5,353 nucleotides of DNA from Bacteroidales bacterium (lineage in GTDB: Bacteria > Bacteroidota > Bacteroidia > Bacteroidales > UBA7960): contig PWNY01000021.1 of NCBI GenBank assembly GCA_003557805.1, forward strand, positions 1 through 5,353. Reading direction: 5' to 3'. The notes beneath the pieces were generated by a model, which did not search any database, was not told the DNA's origin, and was given only the letters and a program-made list of their open reading frames with translations. Positions 1 through 5,353 of this stretch are shown here, piece by piece (positions within the stretch are counted from its first letter, which is position 1; each line of letters opens with the position of its first letter). Made by a program: the position numbers and the translations under genes.

Positions 1-1106
1 ACCATTATCAGGGAGGCTGCAGGGCCGAACACCTCTTCATCATATGCAGGCATTCCCGGTCTTACATTTGCAAGTACGGTTGCCGGATACCAGGCACCCT
101 TAATTGATGGTATACTGCCCCCGAGCAGGCATTTTGCACCCATTTCAACAGAGCTGGCCACCTGCTGGTGTAGCTCATCCCTAAGCTCTGTATTAGCCTG
201 AGGCCCAAGGTCGGTTTCTAAACTTACAGGATCACCCATTACCTTGCTCTTCATCAGCTCGGTGAACCCCTCCTCAAAATCCTTGTAAATACTCTTTTCA
301 ACAATAAAGCGCTTTGCAGATATACAACTCTGGCCATTATTTATCAGGCGGCTGCTGACACATTTTTCGATCGCATTCTCAAGATTTGCATCACCCAGTA
401 TTATGTAAGGATCGCTGCCACCCAGCTCCAAAACGGTCTTCTTAAGCATTGAACCTGCCTTTGAAGCAACTGCCCTGCCTGCACCAACGCTTCCCGTAAG
501 GCTTATACCCTTGATATGCTGGTTCCCGATTATTTCACCGGCTTTTTTACCCGGTATCTTCAAAACAGCGAACAGCTTACCCGGGAAGCCTGCTTCCCTG
601 AAAACCCTTTCAATTGCAAGGGCTGATCCACAGACATTAGAAGCGTGCTTGAGCAAAACAGCATTGCCTGCCATCATACACGGAACAGCAAAGCGGAATA
701 CCTGCCAGAACGGGAAGTTCCATGGCATGATCCCAAGTATCAAGCCCAGAGGCAGATAGGCCACATAGCTGGACGATGCTTCTGTTTTGATTTCTTCGTT
801 TGAGAGGAATGCCCCGGCATTTTCGGCGTAATATTCGCACACCAGGGCACATTTTTCGATCTCCTGGCGTGATTGTAATAGCGGTTTGCCCATCTCAGAG
901 GTAATCAGCAAGGCAAACTCCTCCTTGTGCTTTCTTAGGATGTTTGCAGCCTTTTCCATCATTACAGACCGGTTCGCAATGTTCTCTGCCGCCCATGTTC
1001 TCTGTGACATGGCTGTGCTTTCAATAATAGAGTTTATCTCACCGGCCGAATGTTCCTGGTAGTTGGCTATTATTTCGCCTGTGGCAGGGTTTATGGATGT
1101 TAACAT
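1..1106 (-). CDS. sad: NAD(P)-dependent aldehyde dehydrogenase, succinate-semialdehyde dehydrogenase (Sad/YneI) type, C-terminus cut off by window edge
   Basis: Oxidises an aldehyde, most likely succinate semialdehyde to succinate, with NAD(P)+ in the cytoplasm. The frame is open and free of stops from the ATG at 1106 to the left edge, giving 368 residues; the family is about 455-465 aa, so roughly the last 90 are outside the window. Visible landmarks: the INPATGE start at 5-11, PWNFP at 128-132 with the oxyanion Asn130, LLKHA at 151-155 with cofactor Lys153, the GSVGAG loop at 205-210, LELGGSDP at 226-233 with general base Glu227, NNGQSC at 256-261 with catalytic Cys261, and EEVFGP at 357-362. 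LLKHA, LELGGSDP and the RDELHQQV stretch (309-316) match E. coli Sad (YneI) more closely than GabD, as I remember those sequences. The start is chosen because the INPATGE motif normally lies within the first dozen residues. No Shine-Dalgarno is visible. It starts 4 bp after the mscS-type stop, so it is the third gene of the operon. Exact substrate is inferred. Confidence 0.93.
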   Translation of the reverse strand, partial: MLTSINPATGEIIANYQEHSAGEINSIIESTAMSQRTWAAENIANRSVMMEKAANILRKHKEEFALLITSEMGKPLLQSRQEIEKCALVCEYYAENAGAFLSNEEIKTEASSSYVAYLPLGLILGIMPWNFPFWQVFRFAVPCMMAGNAVLLKHASNVCGSALAIERVFREAGFPGKLFAVLKIPGKKAGEIIGNQHIKGISLTGSVGAGRAVASKAGSMLKKTVLELGGSDPYIILGDANLENAIEKCVSSRLINNGQSCISAKRFIVEKSIYKDFEEGFTELMKSKVMGDPVSLETDLGPQANTELRDELHQQVASSVEMGAKCLLGGSIPSIKGAWYPATVLANVRPGMPAYDEEVFGPAASLIM

Positions 1107-1110
1107 ATAA

Positions 1111-2034
1111 TTAATTATTTGATTTATTGTCAAGTGTAAGCCTGGTTTTGGGCAGGCAGTGGGGATACTCCCTCTGGATGAACTCGATCAGTTTTTCCCT
1201 GACAAAGACCCTGAGGTCCCATGCATCAGGTGAGTTGGCGGCACTCATCAGGGCTCTTATTTCCAGCGTGTGTTCCCTTGCATCGGTCACCTGCAGCACA
1301 TTTACCTTGCCGTCCCATTTGTCGCTAGACTTAAGTAAGCGGCTTAGCTCATACCTGATGGCGCTTAAAGGCAGGGTATAGTCAGTGTATATGAAAACAG
1401 TCCCCAGTATGTCTGCAGAGGTCCGGGTCCAGTTATGGAACGGTCTTTCAAGGAAGTAGGTTGATGGTACCACCAGCCTCCTTTTATCCCATATGCGCAC
1501 CACAACATAGGTTAGGTTTATCTCTTCGATCCAACCCCATTCGTTCTCAACGATTACAACGTCATCCAGGCGTATCGGCTGGGTTATGGCTATCTGCAGC
1601 CCCGCAAGTATAGTCCCGAGGGCCTTCTGTGCTGCCAGCCCCAGAATAAGGCCTGCTATACCTGCTGAGGCAAAAAGGCTTATACCAATGTTCCTTACAC
1701 CTTCAAATTGCATCAGGGTCACACCCAGGGCAATTATTATCAGCAGGAATACAACTACTTTTTCAAGAATATTGTACTGCGTGTGCAGCTTACGCATCCT
1801 CAGGTTATCACTGATGTTCATGTCGAAACCCTCAAGGAGCCTGTTCTTGACGGTCCTTATTACAGCGATAAGTATCCAGGTAATGCCAGCTATCAAAAGT
1901 ACTGAGCCCAGCGACCCGATCAATCCATGCAGTTCCTCGGGTAAAAACCCAGGCCTTATCTCGCTGGCCGCTTTTAGTGCGAATGCAATGACCAGTATAA
2001 GTACCGGCAGGATAAATCGTTTTACATGCTTCAT
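1111..2034 (-). CDS. MscS-family small-conductance mechanosensitive channel
   Basis: A 307-aa inner-membrane protein that should open under membrane tension to release solutes on hypo-osmotic shock. Hydrophobic segments lie at about 5-22, 40-60 and 91-109. They are followed by the glycine/alanine-rich pore helix at about 115-150 (motif SAGIAGLILGLAAQKALG, 123-140), the hallmark TM3 of MscS. The junction TQPIRLDDVV (151-160) leads into the beta domain (about 155-202), which has the usual VVPSTYF and NWTR elements (188-204). A C-terminal alpha/beta domain runs to about 297. Length and three-TM layout are close to E. coli MscS (286 aa); there is no large periplasmic extension of the MscK type. 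It starts 2 bp after the aldo/keto reductase stop and ends 4 bp before the dehydrogenase start, so it is very probably co-transcribed with both. No Shine-Dalgarno is visible. Gating properties and ion selectivity cannot be read from sequence. Confidence 0.93.
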   Translation of the reverse strand: MKHVKRFILPVLILVIAFALKAASEIRPGFLPEELHGLIGSLGSVLLIAGITWILIAVIRTVKNRLLEGFDMNISDNLRMRKLHTQYNILEKVVVFLLIIIALGVTLMQFEGVRNIGISLFASAGIAGLILGLAAQKALGTILAGLQIAITQPIRLDDVVIVENEWGWIEEINLTYVVVRIWDKRRLVVPSTYFLERPFHNWTRTSADILGTVFIYTDYTLPLSAIRYELSRLLKSSDKWDGKVNVLQVTDAREHTLEIRALMSAANSPDAWDLRVFVREKLIEFIQREYPHCLPKTRLTLDNKSNN

Positions 2035-2036
2035 TG

Positions 2037-3038
2037 TTAAAGTGTTTTATTGATTGGTTCGAGAACGCTGTTGATCTCCCCTATTTCATCATCTGAAAAG
2101 TTCCGGCACCTGAGGCTTCCGATATTTTCCTCAAGCTGGGCAACTGACCTGGCTCCAATCAGAACAGAGGTGACCCTTTTGTCTTTAAGCAGCCATGCAA
2201 TTGCCATGCAGGCAAGACTATTGCCCCTTGATTTGGCTATCCTGTCCAGCTGCCTGATGATTGCCCTTTTTTCATCAGTTATATCTTCCGGCTGCAGGAA
2301 ACCGTCCTTCCTTCCTGCTCTTGATCCACTCGGTATCCCTTCGAGATACTTTGATGTAAGCAATCCCTGTTCAAGTGGAGAAAAGGCGATGCAGCCGATC
2401 CCATTCTCCTCTAGTGTGTCCAGCAATCCATCCTCCGCCCAGCGATCCAGCATTGAGTAACGTACCTGGTTAAGCAGAAGAGGGGTTCCAAGATCGTTCA
2501 TGATTTCTGCAGCCTCTTTGGTCTGTTTGTCAGAATAGTTTGATATTCCGGCATACAGTGTCTTTCCGCTTCGAACTGCATGATCAAGGGCCATCATTGT
2601 CTCTGCCGCAGGTGTTTCGTGATCGGGCCGGTGTGAGTAGAAAATGTCAACATAATCCAGCTTCAGCCGCTTCAGGCTCTGGTCAAGGCTGCTCAGCAGG
2701 TACTTCCTGGAACCTCCGTCACCGTAAGGGCCTTCCCACATCTTGTAACCGGCTTTTGTTGAAATGATCATTTCGTCGCGGTGGGAGGCGAGCTCCTCTT
2801 TAATTATCCTTCCGAAGATCTCCTCGGCAGTGCCGGGAGGTGTCCCGTAATTATTAGCCAGGTCAAAGTGGGTAATGCCAGAGTCGAAAGCCTTCAGGAT
2901 AATATCACGAGCTGTATTAAAATCGTCTATAGCACCGAAATTGTGCCACATCCCCAGTGATATTGCAGGAAGTTTGAGCCCGCTCTGACCGGCTCTCCTG
3001 TAGATCATGTTTTTATAGTCCGGTGATCTGCTGTTCAT
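2037..3038 (-). CDS. gpr: Aldo/keto reductase, YghZ/Gpr type (L-glyceraldehyde 3-phosphate reductase-like, AKR14)
   Basis: A 333-aa cytoplasmic NADPH-dependent reductase. The E. coli relative YghZ (Gpr) reduces L-glyceraldehyde 3-phosphate and methylglyoxal, which fits a carbonyl detoxification role. The catalytic tetrad of the AKR fold is complete: Asp59, Tyr64 (FDLANNYG, 58-65), Lys95 (ISTKAGY, 92-98) and His136 (FYSHR, 133-137). Cofactor-binding elements are GISNYSD (164-170), AFSPLEQGLLTSKYL (218-232) and VLIGARSVAQLEEN (292-305). The runs HFDLANNYG, GGSRKYLL, SLDQSLKR, DYVDIFYSHR and GCIAF are nearly identical to YghZ as I remember it, which makes the subfamily call strong. Met11 (MIYRRAG) is an alternative start, because the conserved part begins there; the upstream ATG has no Shine-Dalgarno. 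This is the first gene of the minus-strand operon, with a candidate promoter about 50 bp upstream. Confidence 0.94.
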   Translation of the reverse strand: MNSRSPDYKNMIYRRAGQSGLKLPAISLGMWHNFGAIDDFNTARDIILKAFDSGITHFDLANNYGTPPGTAEEIFGRIIKEELASHRDEMIISTKAGYKMWEGPYGDGGSRKYLLSSLDQSLKRLKLDYVDIFYSHRPDHETPAAETMMALDHAVRSGKTLYAGISNYSDKQTKEAAEIMNDLGTPLLLNQVRYSMLDRWAEDGLLDTLEENGIGCIAFSPLEQGLLTSKYLEGIPSGSRAGRKDGFLQPEDITDEKRAIIRQLDRIAKSRGNSLACMAIAWLLKDKRVTSVLIGARSVAQLEENIGSLRCRNFSDDEIGEINSVLEPINKTL

Positions 3039-3083
3039 ATATTAATAGTTAATTTAAAAAGGCCTGTGGATTGATCCGTTTTT

Positions 3084-3091
3084 CAAAAATA
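3084..3091 (-). promoter_or_regulatory. Candidate Bacteroidota -7 element for the aldo/keto reductase operon
   Basis: The minus strand reads TATTTTTG here, matching the Bacteroidota -7 consensus TAnnTTTG exactly. Transcription would start near 3077, leaving a leader of about 40 nt before the ATG at 3038. The -33 TTTG element is not clear: the best candidate is TCTG at 3113-3116 with a 21-bp spacer, a one-mismatch match. It lies in the divergent intergenic region, where a promoter for this operon is expected. An 8-bp match in AT-rich DNA can occur by chance. Confidence 0.45.
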
Positions 3092-3218
3092 AGGTACAAA
3101 TTTGAAATAGACCAGATAACTCAAAATAATACCATTGGGTAAAACTGAAGTAAAGATTTTTGTGCGGATAATACATTCATATAAAGCAAAAAAAATCTAA
3201 TATGCATAAAATATATTA

Positions 3219-3226
3219 TATATTTG
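3219..3226 (+). promoter_or_regulatory. Candidate Bacteroidota -7 element for the DUF3795-type gene
   Basis: TATATTTG matches TAnnTTTG exactly and lies 40 bp upstream of the ATG at 3267. It would give a leader of about 35 nt. No TTTG is seen at the expected -33 position (about 3196), where the sequence is TCTA, so the match is partial. The surrounding 3180-3225 stretch is very AT-rich, which raises the chance of a random hit. A GGAG at 3251-3254 is too far from the ATG (12 bp) to be a convincing ribosome binding site. Confidence 0.4.
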
Positions 3227-3266
3227 TAGGCAGTGTACTGTAACAGTCCCGGAGCTGAATAAGTAT

Positions 3267-3852
3267 ATGCAGGTAAAGTTGAAAAAATATAAGACCTTAG
3301 GTTGCTGCGGGATTGACTGTGGGTTATGTCCGGGATCCTATACAAAAGGCAGTTCTGCCTGTCCGGCTTGTGGCGGGCAAAACTTCAGGGAGAAACATCC
3401 TTCATGTGGATCCCTGACATGCTGTGTGATCAAAAACGGATTTGAGGTGTGTGCTGAATGCATTGATTATCCATGCAAACGGTTTGATCCGGAAAAAGAG
3501 GGCCTTGATTCATTTGTGCCTCATAAAAAAGCTTTTTGTAAACCTGGATTATATTAAAGCAAATGGGATTAGGCAGTTCAGTGAAAACCAAAAATTACGG
3601 ATCGACATATTGAAAGAGTTGCTGGCTGATTTCAATGATGGTCGTTCAAATAATCTGTATTGTATTGGTTGTGCATTACTTCCGGCAGAAAAACTCCTGG
3701 AAGTACACGACTTTGCCCGTGGCATAAATGGTGGCATTGACCAAAAGGAGAAAAACAGGCAGGTTAATAAACACTTTATAAAAACTGCTGATTATCTGGG
3801 TGTTGAACTGAAGTTAAACAACAAAAATAAACGCAAGAAATCAAAATCCTAA
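3267..3852 (+). pseudogene. DUF3795-type cysteine-rich protein, split by a single-base frameshift
   Basis: Reading starts at 3267 and gives 96 aa before a stop at 3555-3557. The family sequence then continues in the +1 frame to a stop at 3852. Skipping one base would join them into a protein of about 194 aa, the usual size of DUF3795 proteins as I know them. The N-terminal part has the hallmark LGCCGIDCGLCPG (11-23), then CPACGG (32-37), HPSCGSLTCC (44-53) and VCAECIDYPC (61-70). That makes twelve cysteines in 70 residues, suggesting zinc or iron-sulfur binding; the function is unknown. The second part carries NLDYIKANGI and a further CIGC pair, both expected downstream of HKK in this family. 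The break lies in AAAAAAGCTTTTT at 3525-3537; one A or one T too many explains it. This is either a recent mutation or a homopolymer assembly error. The 3' end lies 14 bp before the next gene. Confidence 0.8.
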
Positions 3853-3866
3853 GTTAATCAACAGAA

Positions 3867-4484
3867 ATGAAAATGCTATTCCACAGATTTATCAGAAAAC
3901 ATGTGCCTGGATTGCGGCTGCTACCTGTAAGCACAACCCAGTATGAACCCGGGGCATTACTTGATCCGGACAGTATGAGGCTGCTTGGTCATGGGAGAGA
4001 TATATTGCCTGATGAACCTGAGGACACCTGGAGGTACGGCAGGTCGAATGCCAGCATAGTTTACGGCACGGTTAGCCTGGACAGGAAGTTTGGCGGAGGG
4101 GCCAGTATACTCGGTGTACTGTCGGTCAGGGGTTCCCTGAAGGGTGATGTACGGGTGAATATTGATATCAGTGATGTTAAGGGAAGCTTCCTTAAAACCA
4201 GTCAGCTGGTGCTGCAGCCTCTTTTCAACCAAATCCGGAGAACTGACAGAAGAGGGTTATGGAGAATGATCAATGGGAAATTCGTTGTTATGGAGGCTTT
4301 CTACGCCTGCAGGTTTGAAGCCAGGTTTTCAAGGAACAATGAGCTTATCGGCAAGTCTGAACTGGAAAGGTCCGCGCGCCTGGATGTGAGCGGGGGGCTT
4401 GAATACAGCTGGGCAAATGAGAATGTCCTGGTTATTTCCAACAATGACAGCCTGCCGTTCGGTGTCAGGGGGTTTACCGTGTGA
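3867..4484 (+). CDS. Hypothetical protein, possible gasdermin-like pore-forming domain (tentative)
   Basis: A 205-aa protein I cannot place with certainty. It has no signal peptide, no long membrane helix and one cysteine (Cys148). Seen directly: a basic, hydrophobic N-terminal helix (1-18), a proline-containing strand LLPVSTTQYEPGALL (18-32), and a glycine-rich stretch with SILG (75-90). Next come a charged strand ending in ISDVKGSFL (101-109), an extended central part with GKFVVMEAFYACRFEARFS (137-155), and a final hydrophobic strand SLPFGVRGFTV (195-205). As I recall the family, bacterial gasdermins show the same order: an N-terminal helix, a PV...PL..L strand, a GLSILG-like motif, a F.F.DV strand, a VI strand followed by alternating strands, and a last strand of FGFQAVRL type. 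Unlike those, it ends right at the last strand, with no C-terminal inhibitory peptide and no N-terminal cysteine for lipidation. A second in-frame ATG lies at 3873. It follows the DUF3795-type gene by 14 bp and may share its transcript. It could instead be an unrelated beta-rich family. Confidence 0.4.
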   Translation: MKMLFHRFIRKHVPGLRLLPVSTTQYEPGALLDPDSMRLLGHGRDILPDEPEDTWRYGRSNASIVYGTVSLDRKFGGGASILGVLSVRGSLKGDVRVNIDISDVKGSFLKTSQLVLQPLFNQIRRTDRRGLWRMINGKFVVMEAFYACRFEARFSRNNELIGKSELERSARLDVSGGLEYSWANENVLVISNNDSLPFGVRGFTV

Positions 4485-4523
4485 CGGCACTCTGGTTATA
4501 ATTTAGAACAGGAAGCGTCCATC

Positions 4524-4554
4524 TTTGTATACTTGCCTAAATGAATTAATTTTG
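4524..4554 (+). promoter_or_regulatory. Bacteroidota-type promoter (TTTG - 19 bp - TAATTTTG) for the DUF3127 gene
   Basis: The -33 element TTTG is at 4524-4527 and the -7 element TAATTTTG at 4547-4554, separated by exactly 19 bp. Both match the Bacteroidota primary sigma consensus (TTTG, about 19 bp, TAnnTTTG) without mismatch. Transcription should start near 4560, giving a leader of 15 to 24 nt depending on which ATG is used. This means the DUF3127 gene is transcribed on its own and need not depend on the genes before it. Confidence 0.82.
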
Positions 4555-4574
4555 TCATTCATACTTTTAAAAAG

Positions 4575-4973
4575 ATGGACGACATGGAAATTAGTGGAAG
4601 GGTGATATCCGTTTTACCCGAACAAAGCGGAGAGGGCAGGAATGGTCCCTGGCGCAAGCAGGATTATATAGTTGAAACAGGTGGTCAGTTCCCCAGAAAG
4701 GTGTGTGTGACCGTTTGGGGAGACAAGATAGAGCAGTTCGCTATCAGGGAAGGCGAAGAGGTGACTTTTTCTGTTAATGTTGAAAGCCGGGAGTTCAATC
4801 AAAGATGGTATACGGATGTAAAAGCCTGGAAGGTTGAAAAGGGTGCCGGTGAAGGGGGTGCTGCAAGCCGTACACCTGATCAGTTCATGAATACACCACC
4901 TCCACAGGATGCACCCCCGCCCTCTGATGATCAGATCCCGCCCCTTGACCAGGAGGATGATCTGCCTTTTTAA
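4575..4973 (+). CDS. DUF3127 protein: OB-fold-like, with SSB-like acidic C-terminal tip
   Basis: A 132-aa cytoplasmic protein of the DUF3127 family. The conserved body at 4-89 holds MEISGRVISVLPEQSG (4-19), WRKQDYIVET (26-35), CVTVWGDKIEQF (44-55) and the RWYTDVKAWKVEK strand (77-89). Alternating strands fit a small OB fold. A low-complexity linker rich in proline follows (about 91-125), and then the acidic end DQEDDLPF (125-132). This layout copies single-stranded DNA-binding protein, whose DDDIPF tip recruits replication and repair proteins, so a role at DNA is likely but not shown for this family. The upstream ATG at 4575 is listed; Met4 at 4584 may be the true start, because homologues begin with MEI or MEL. 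Neither has a Shine-Dalgarno, only an A-rich stretch (AAAAAG) before 4575. It has its own promoter and a candidate terminator. Confidence 0.88.
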   Translation: MDDMEISGRVISVLPEQSGEGRNGPWRKQDYIVETGGQFPRKVCVTVWGDKIEQFAIREGEEVTFSVNVESREFNQRWYTDVKAWKVEKGAGEGGAASRTPDQFMNTPPPQDAPPPSDDQIPPLDQEDDLPF

Positions 4974-4988
4974 GTCATGCCGGTATTG

Positions 4989-5015
4989 GCAGGGGAGTAT
5001 ATAGGCCCTGCTTTT
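4989..5015 (+). terminator. Weak candidate rho-independent terminator after the DUF3127 gene
   Basis: GCAGGG (4989-4994) pairs with CCCTGC (5006-5011), forming a 6-bp GC-rich stem with an 11-nt loop, followed directly by TTTT (5012-5015). It lies 15 bp after the DUF3127 stop and 26 bp before the next ATG. The short stem and only four T residues make it weak. An alternative pairing of GGCAGG (4988-4993) with CCTGCC (5019-5024) would exclude it. Confidence 0.45.
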
Positions 5016-5040
5016 ACACCTGCCCAAAAAGAACCTCATT

Positions 5041-5353
5041 ATGGATAAAGATTCGTTTCGAAGGCACGGCCATGAGTTCATTGACTGGCTCGCTGATTAT
5101 CTTGAGAACACAGAAAGCTATCCTGTAAAACCTTCTGTCAGCCCCGGTGATATTATCTCCCGCATTCCCAAATCAGCACCCCTGGAGGGTGAGCGAATGG
5201 ATGATATCTTCAGTGATTTCAAGGAGATAATAATGCCTGGGATCACTCACTGGCAGCATCCCGGATGGTTTGCATACTTCCCTGCCAATAACAGCCAGGC
5301 TTCAGTACTGGCCGAATTACTCACTGCGGGGCTGGGAGTTCAGTGCATGAGCT
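5041..5353 (+). CDS. Group II PLP-dependent decarboxylase (aromatic-L-amino-acid decarboxylase type), C-terminus cut off by window edge
   Basis: The first 104 residues of a decarboxylase that, in this family, removes the carboxyl group of aromatic amino acids (Dopa, 5-hydroxytryptophan, tyrosine, tryptophan, phenylalanine) using pyridoxal phosphate. Full members are about 470-500 aa, so only the N-terminal arm and the first substrate-contact loop are present. Diagnostic runs are FRRHGHEFIDWLADYLE (6-22), the EIIMPGITHWQHPGW stretch (62-76), FAYFPANNS (77-85) and SVLAELLTAGLG (88-99). Trp71, Tyr79, Phe80 and Pro81 fall at the positions of the substrate-pocket residues of mammalian Dopa decarboxylase, which supports the start at 5041. 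The catalytic lysine region is beyond the edge, so activity cannot be checked. No Shine-Dalgarno and no clear promoter is seen in the 67-bp gap upstream; it may rely on readthrough from the DUF3127 promoter. A glutamate or other amino acid substrate is less likely. Confidence 0.9.
   Translation, partial: MDKDSFRRHGHEFIDWLADYLENTESYPVKPSVSPGDIISRIPKSAPLEGERMDDIFSDFKEIIMPGITHWQHPGWFAYFPANNSQASVLAELLTAGLGVQCMS

Noticed and set aside
637..852. 71-codon minus-strand open frame, and a plus-strand frame at 511-759
   Set aside because: Both lie inside the aldehyde dehydrogenase gene, whose own frame is unbroken and carries all family motifs.
1586..2053. 155-codon plus-strand open frame opposite the channel gene
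   Set aside because: It mirrors the hydrophobic MscS-type coding sequence on the other strand; the product has no recognisable motif.
2050..2460. 136-codon plus-strand open frame opposite the aldo/keto reductase
   Set aside because: Antisense shadow of a gene with a complete catalytic tetrad.
3121..3345. 74-codon minus-strand frame across the divergent intergenic region
   Set aside because: It overlaps the conserved start of the DUF3795-type gene and its composition is that of AT-rich noncoding DNA; no motif is visible.
3525..3537. Programmed ribosomal frameshifting at AAAAAAGCTTTTT
   Set aside because: A -1 slip leads to a stop within a few codons, and the required shift is +1. No stimulatory element is evident, so mutation or sequencing error is simpler.
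4614..5081. 155-codon minus-strand frame
   Set aside because: Antisense to the DUF3127 gene and to the start of the decarboxylase; no family features.
5041..5353. A GABA pathway linking the decarboxylase with the Sad-type dehydrogenase
   Set aside because: The genes are on opposite strands, about 4 kb apart, with unrelated genes between them, and the decarboxylase motifs favour aromatic substrates over glutamate.

Overview
The window looks like a chromosomal segment from a Bacteroidota bacterium (probably the Bacteroidales or a related order). Three things point there. A perfect Bacteroidota-type promoter (TTTG, 19-bp spacer, TAATTTTG) lies upstream of a DUF3127-type OB-fold gene, a family I know mainly from that phylum. 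Clear Shine-Dalgarno sequences are absent in front of nearly every start codon. The encoded proteins also resemble Bacteroidota homologues. Base composition is moderate and even, and I see no IS element, CRISPR array, tRNA, rRNA or attachment site.

Left part (1-3038, minus strand): a tightly packed three-gene operon read right to left. It encodes an aldo/keto reductase of the YghZ/Gpr type, an MscS-family mechanosensitive channel, and an aldehyde dehydrogenase of the Sad (succinate-semialdehyde dehydrogenase) type that runs off the left edge. The gaps between genes are 2 and 4 bp, so the genes are probably co-transcribed. Both enzymes handle small reactive aldehydes, which suggests a carbonyl/osmotic stress or aldehyde-use operon (inference).

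Middle (3039-4484): a 228-bp AT-rich divergent intergenic region has a -7-like element facing each way. On the plus strand follows a cysteine-rich DUF3795-type gene that is split by a single-nucleotide frameshift near 3525-3537. Fourteen bases later comes a 205-aa protein of no certain family. Its layout resembles the pore-forming domain of bacterial gasdermins, but it has no visible C-terminal repressor segment and no protease neighbour inside the window. It is the best candidate here for something new, and the assignment is tentative.

Right part (4485-5353): a well-formed promoter drives a small DUF3127 protein with an OB-fold-like body, a proline-rich linker and an SSB-like acidic tip ending in DDLPF. 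A short hairpin with a T run follows, then the first 104 codons of a group II PLP-dependent (aromatic amino acid type) decarboxylase that runs off the right edge.
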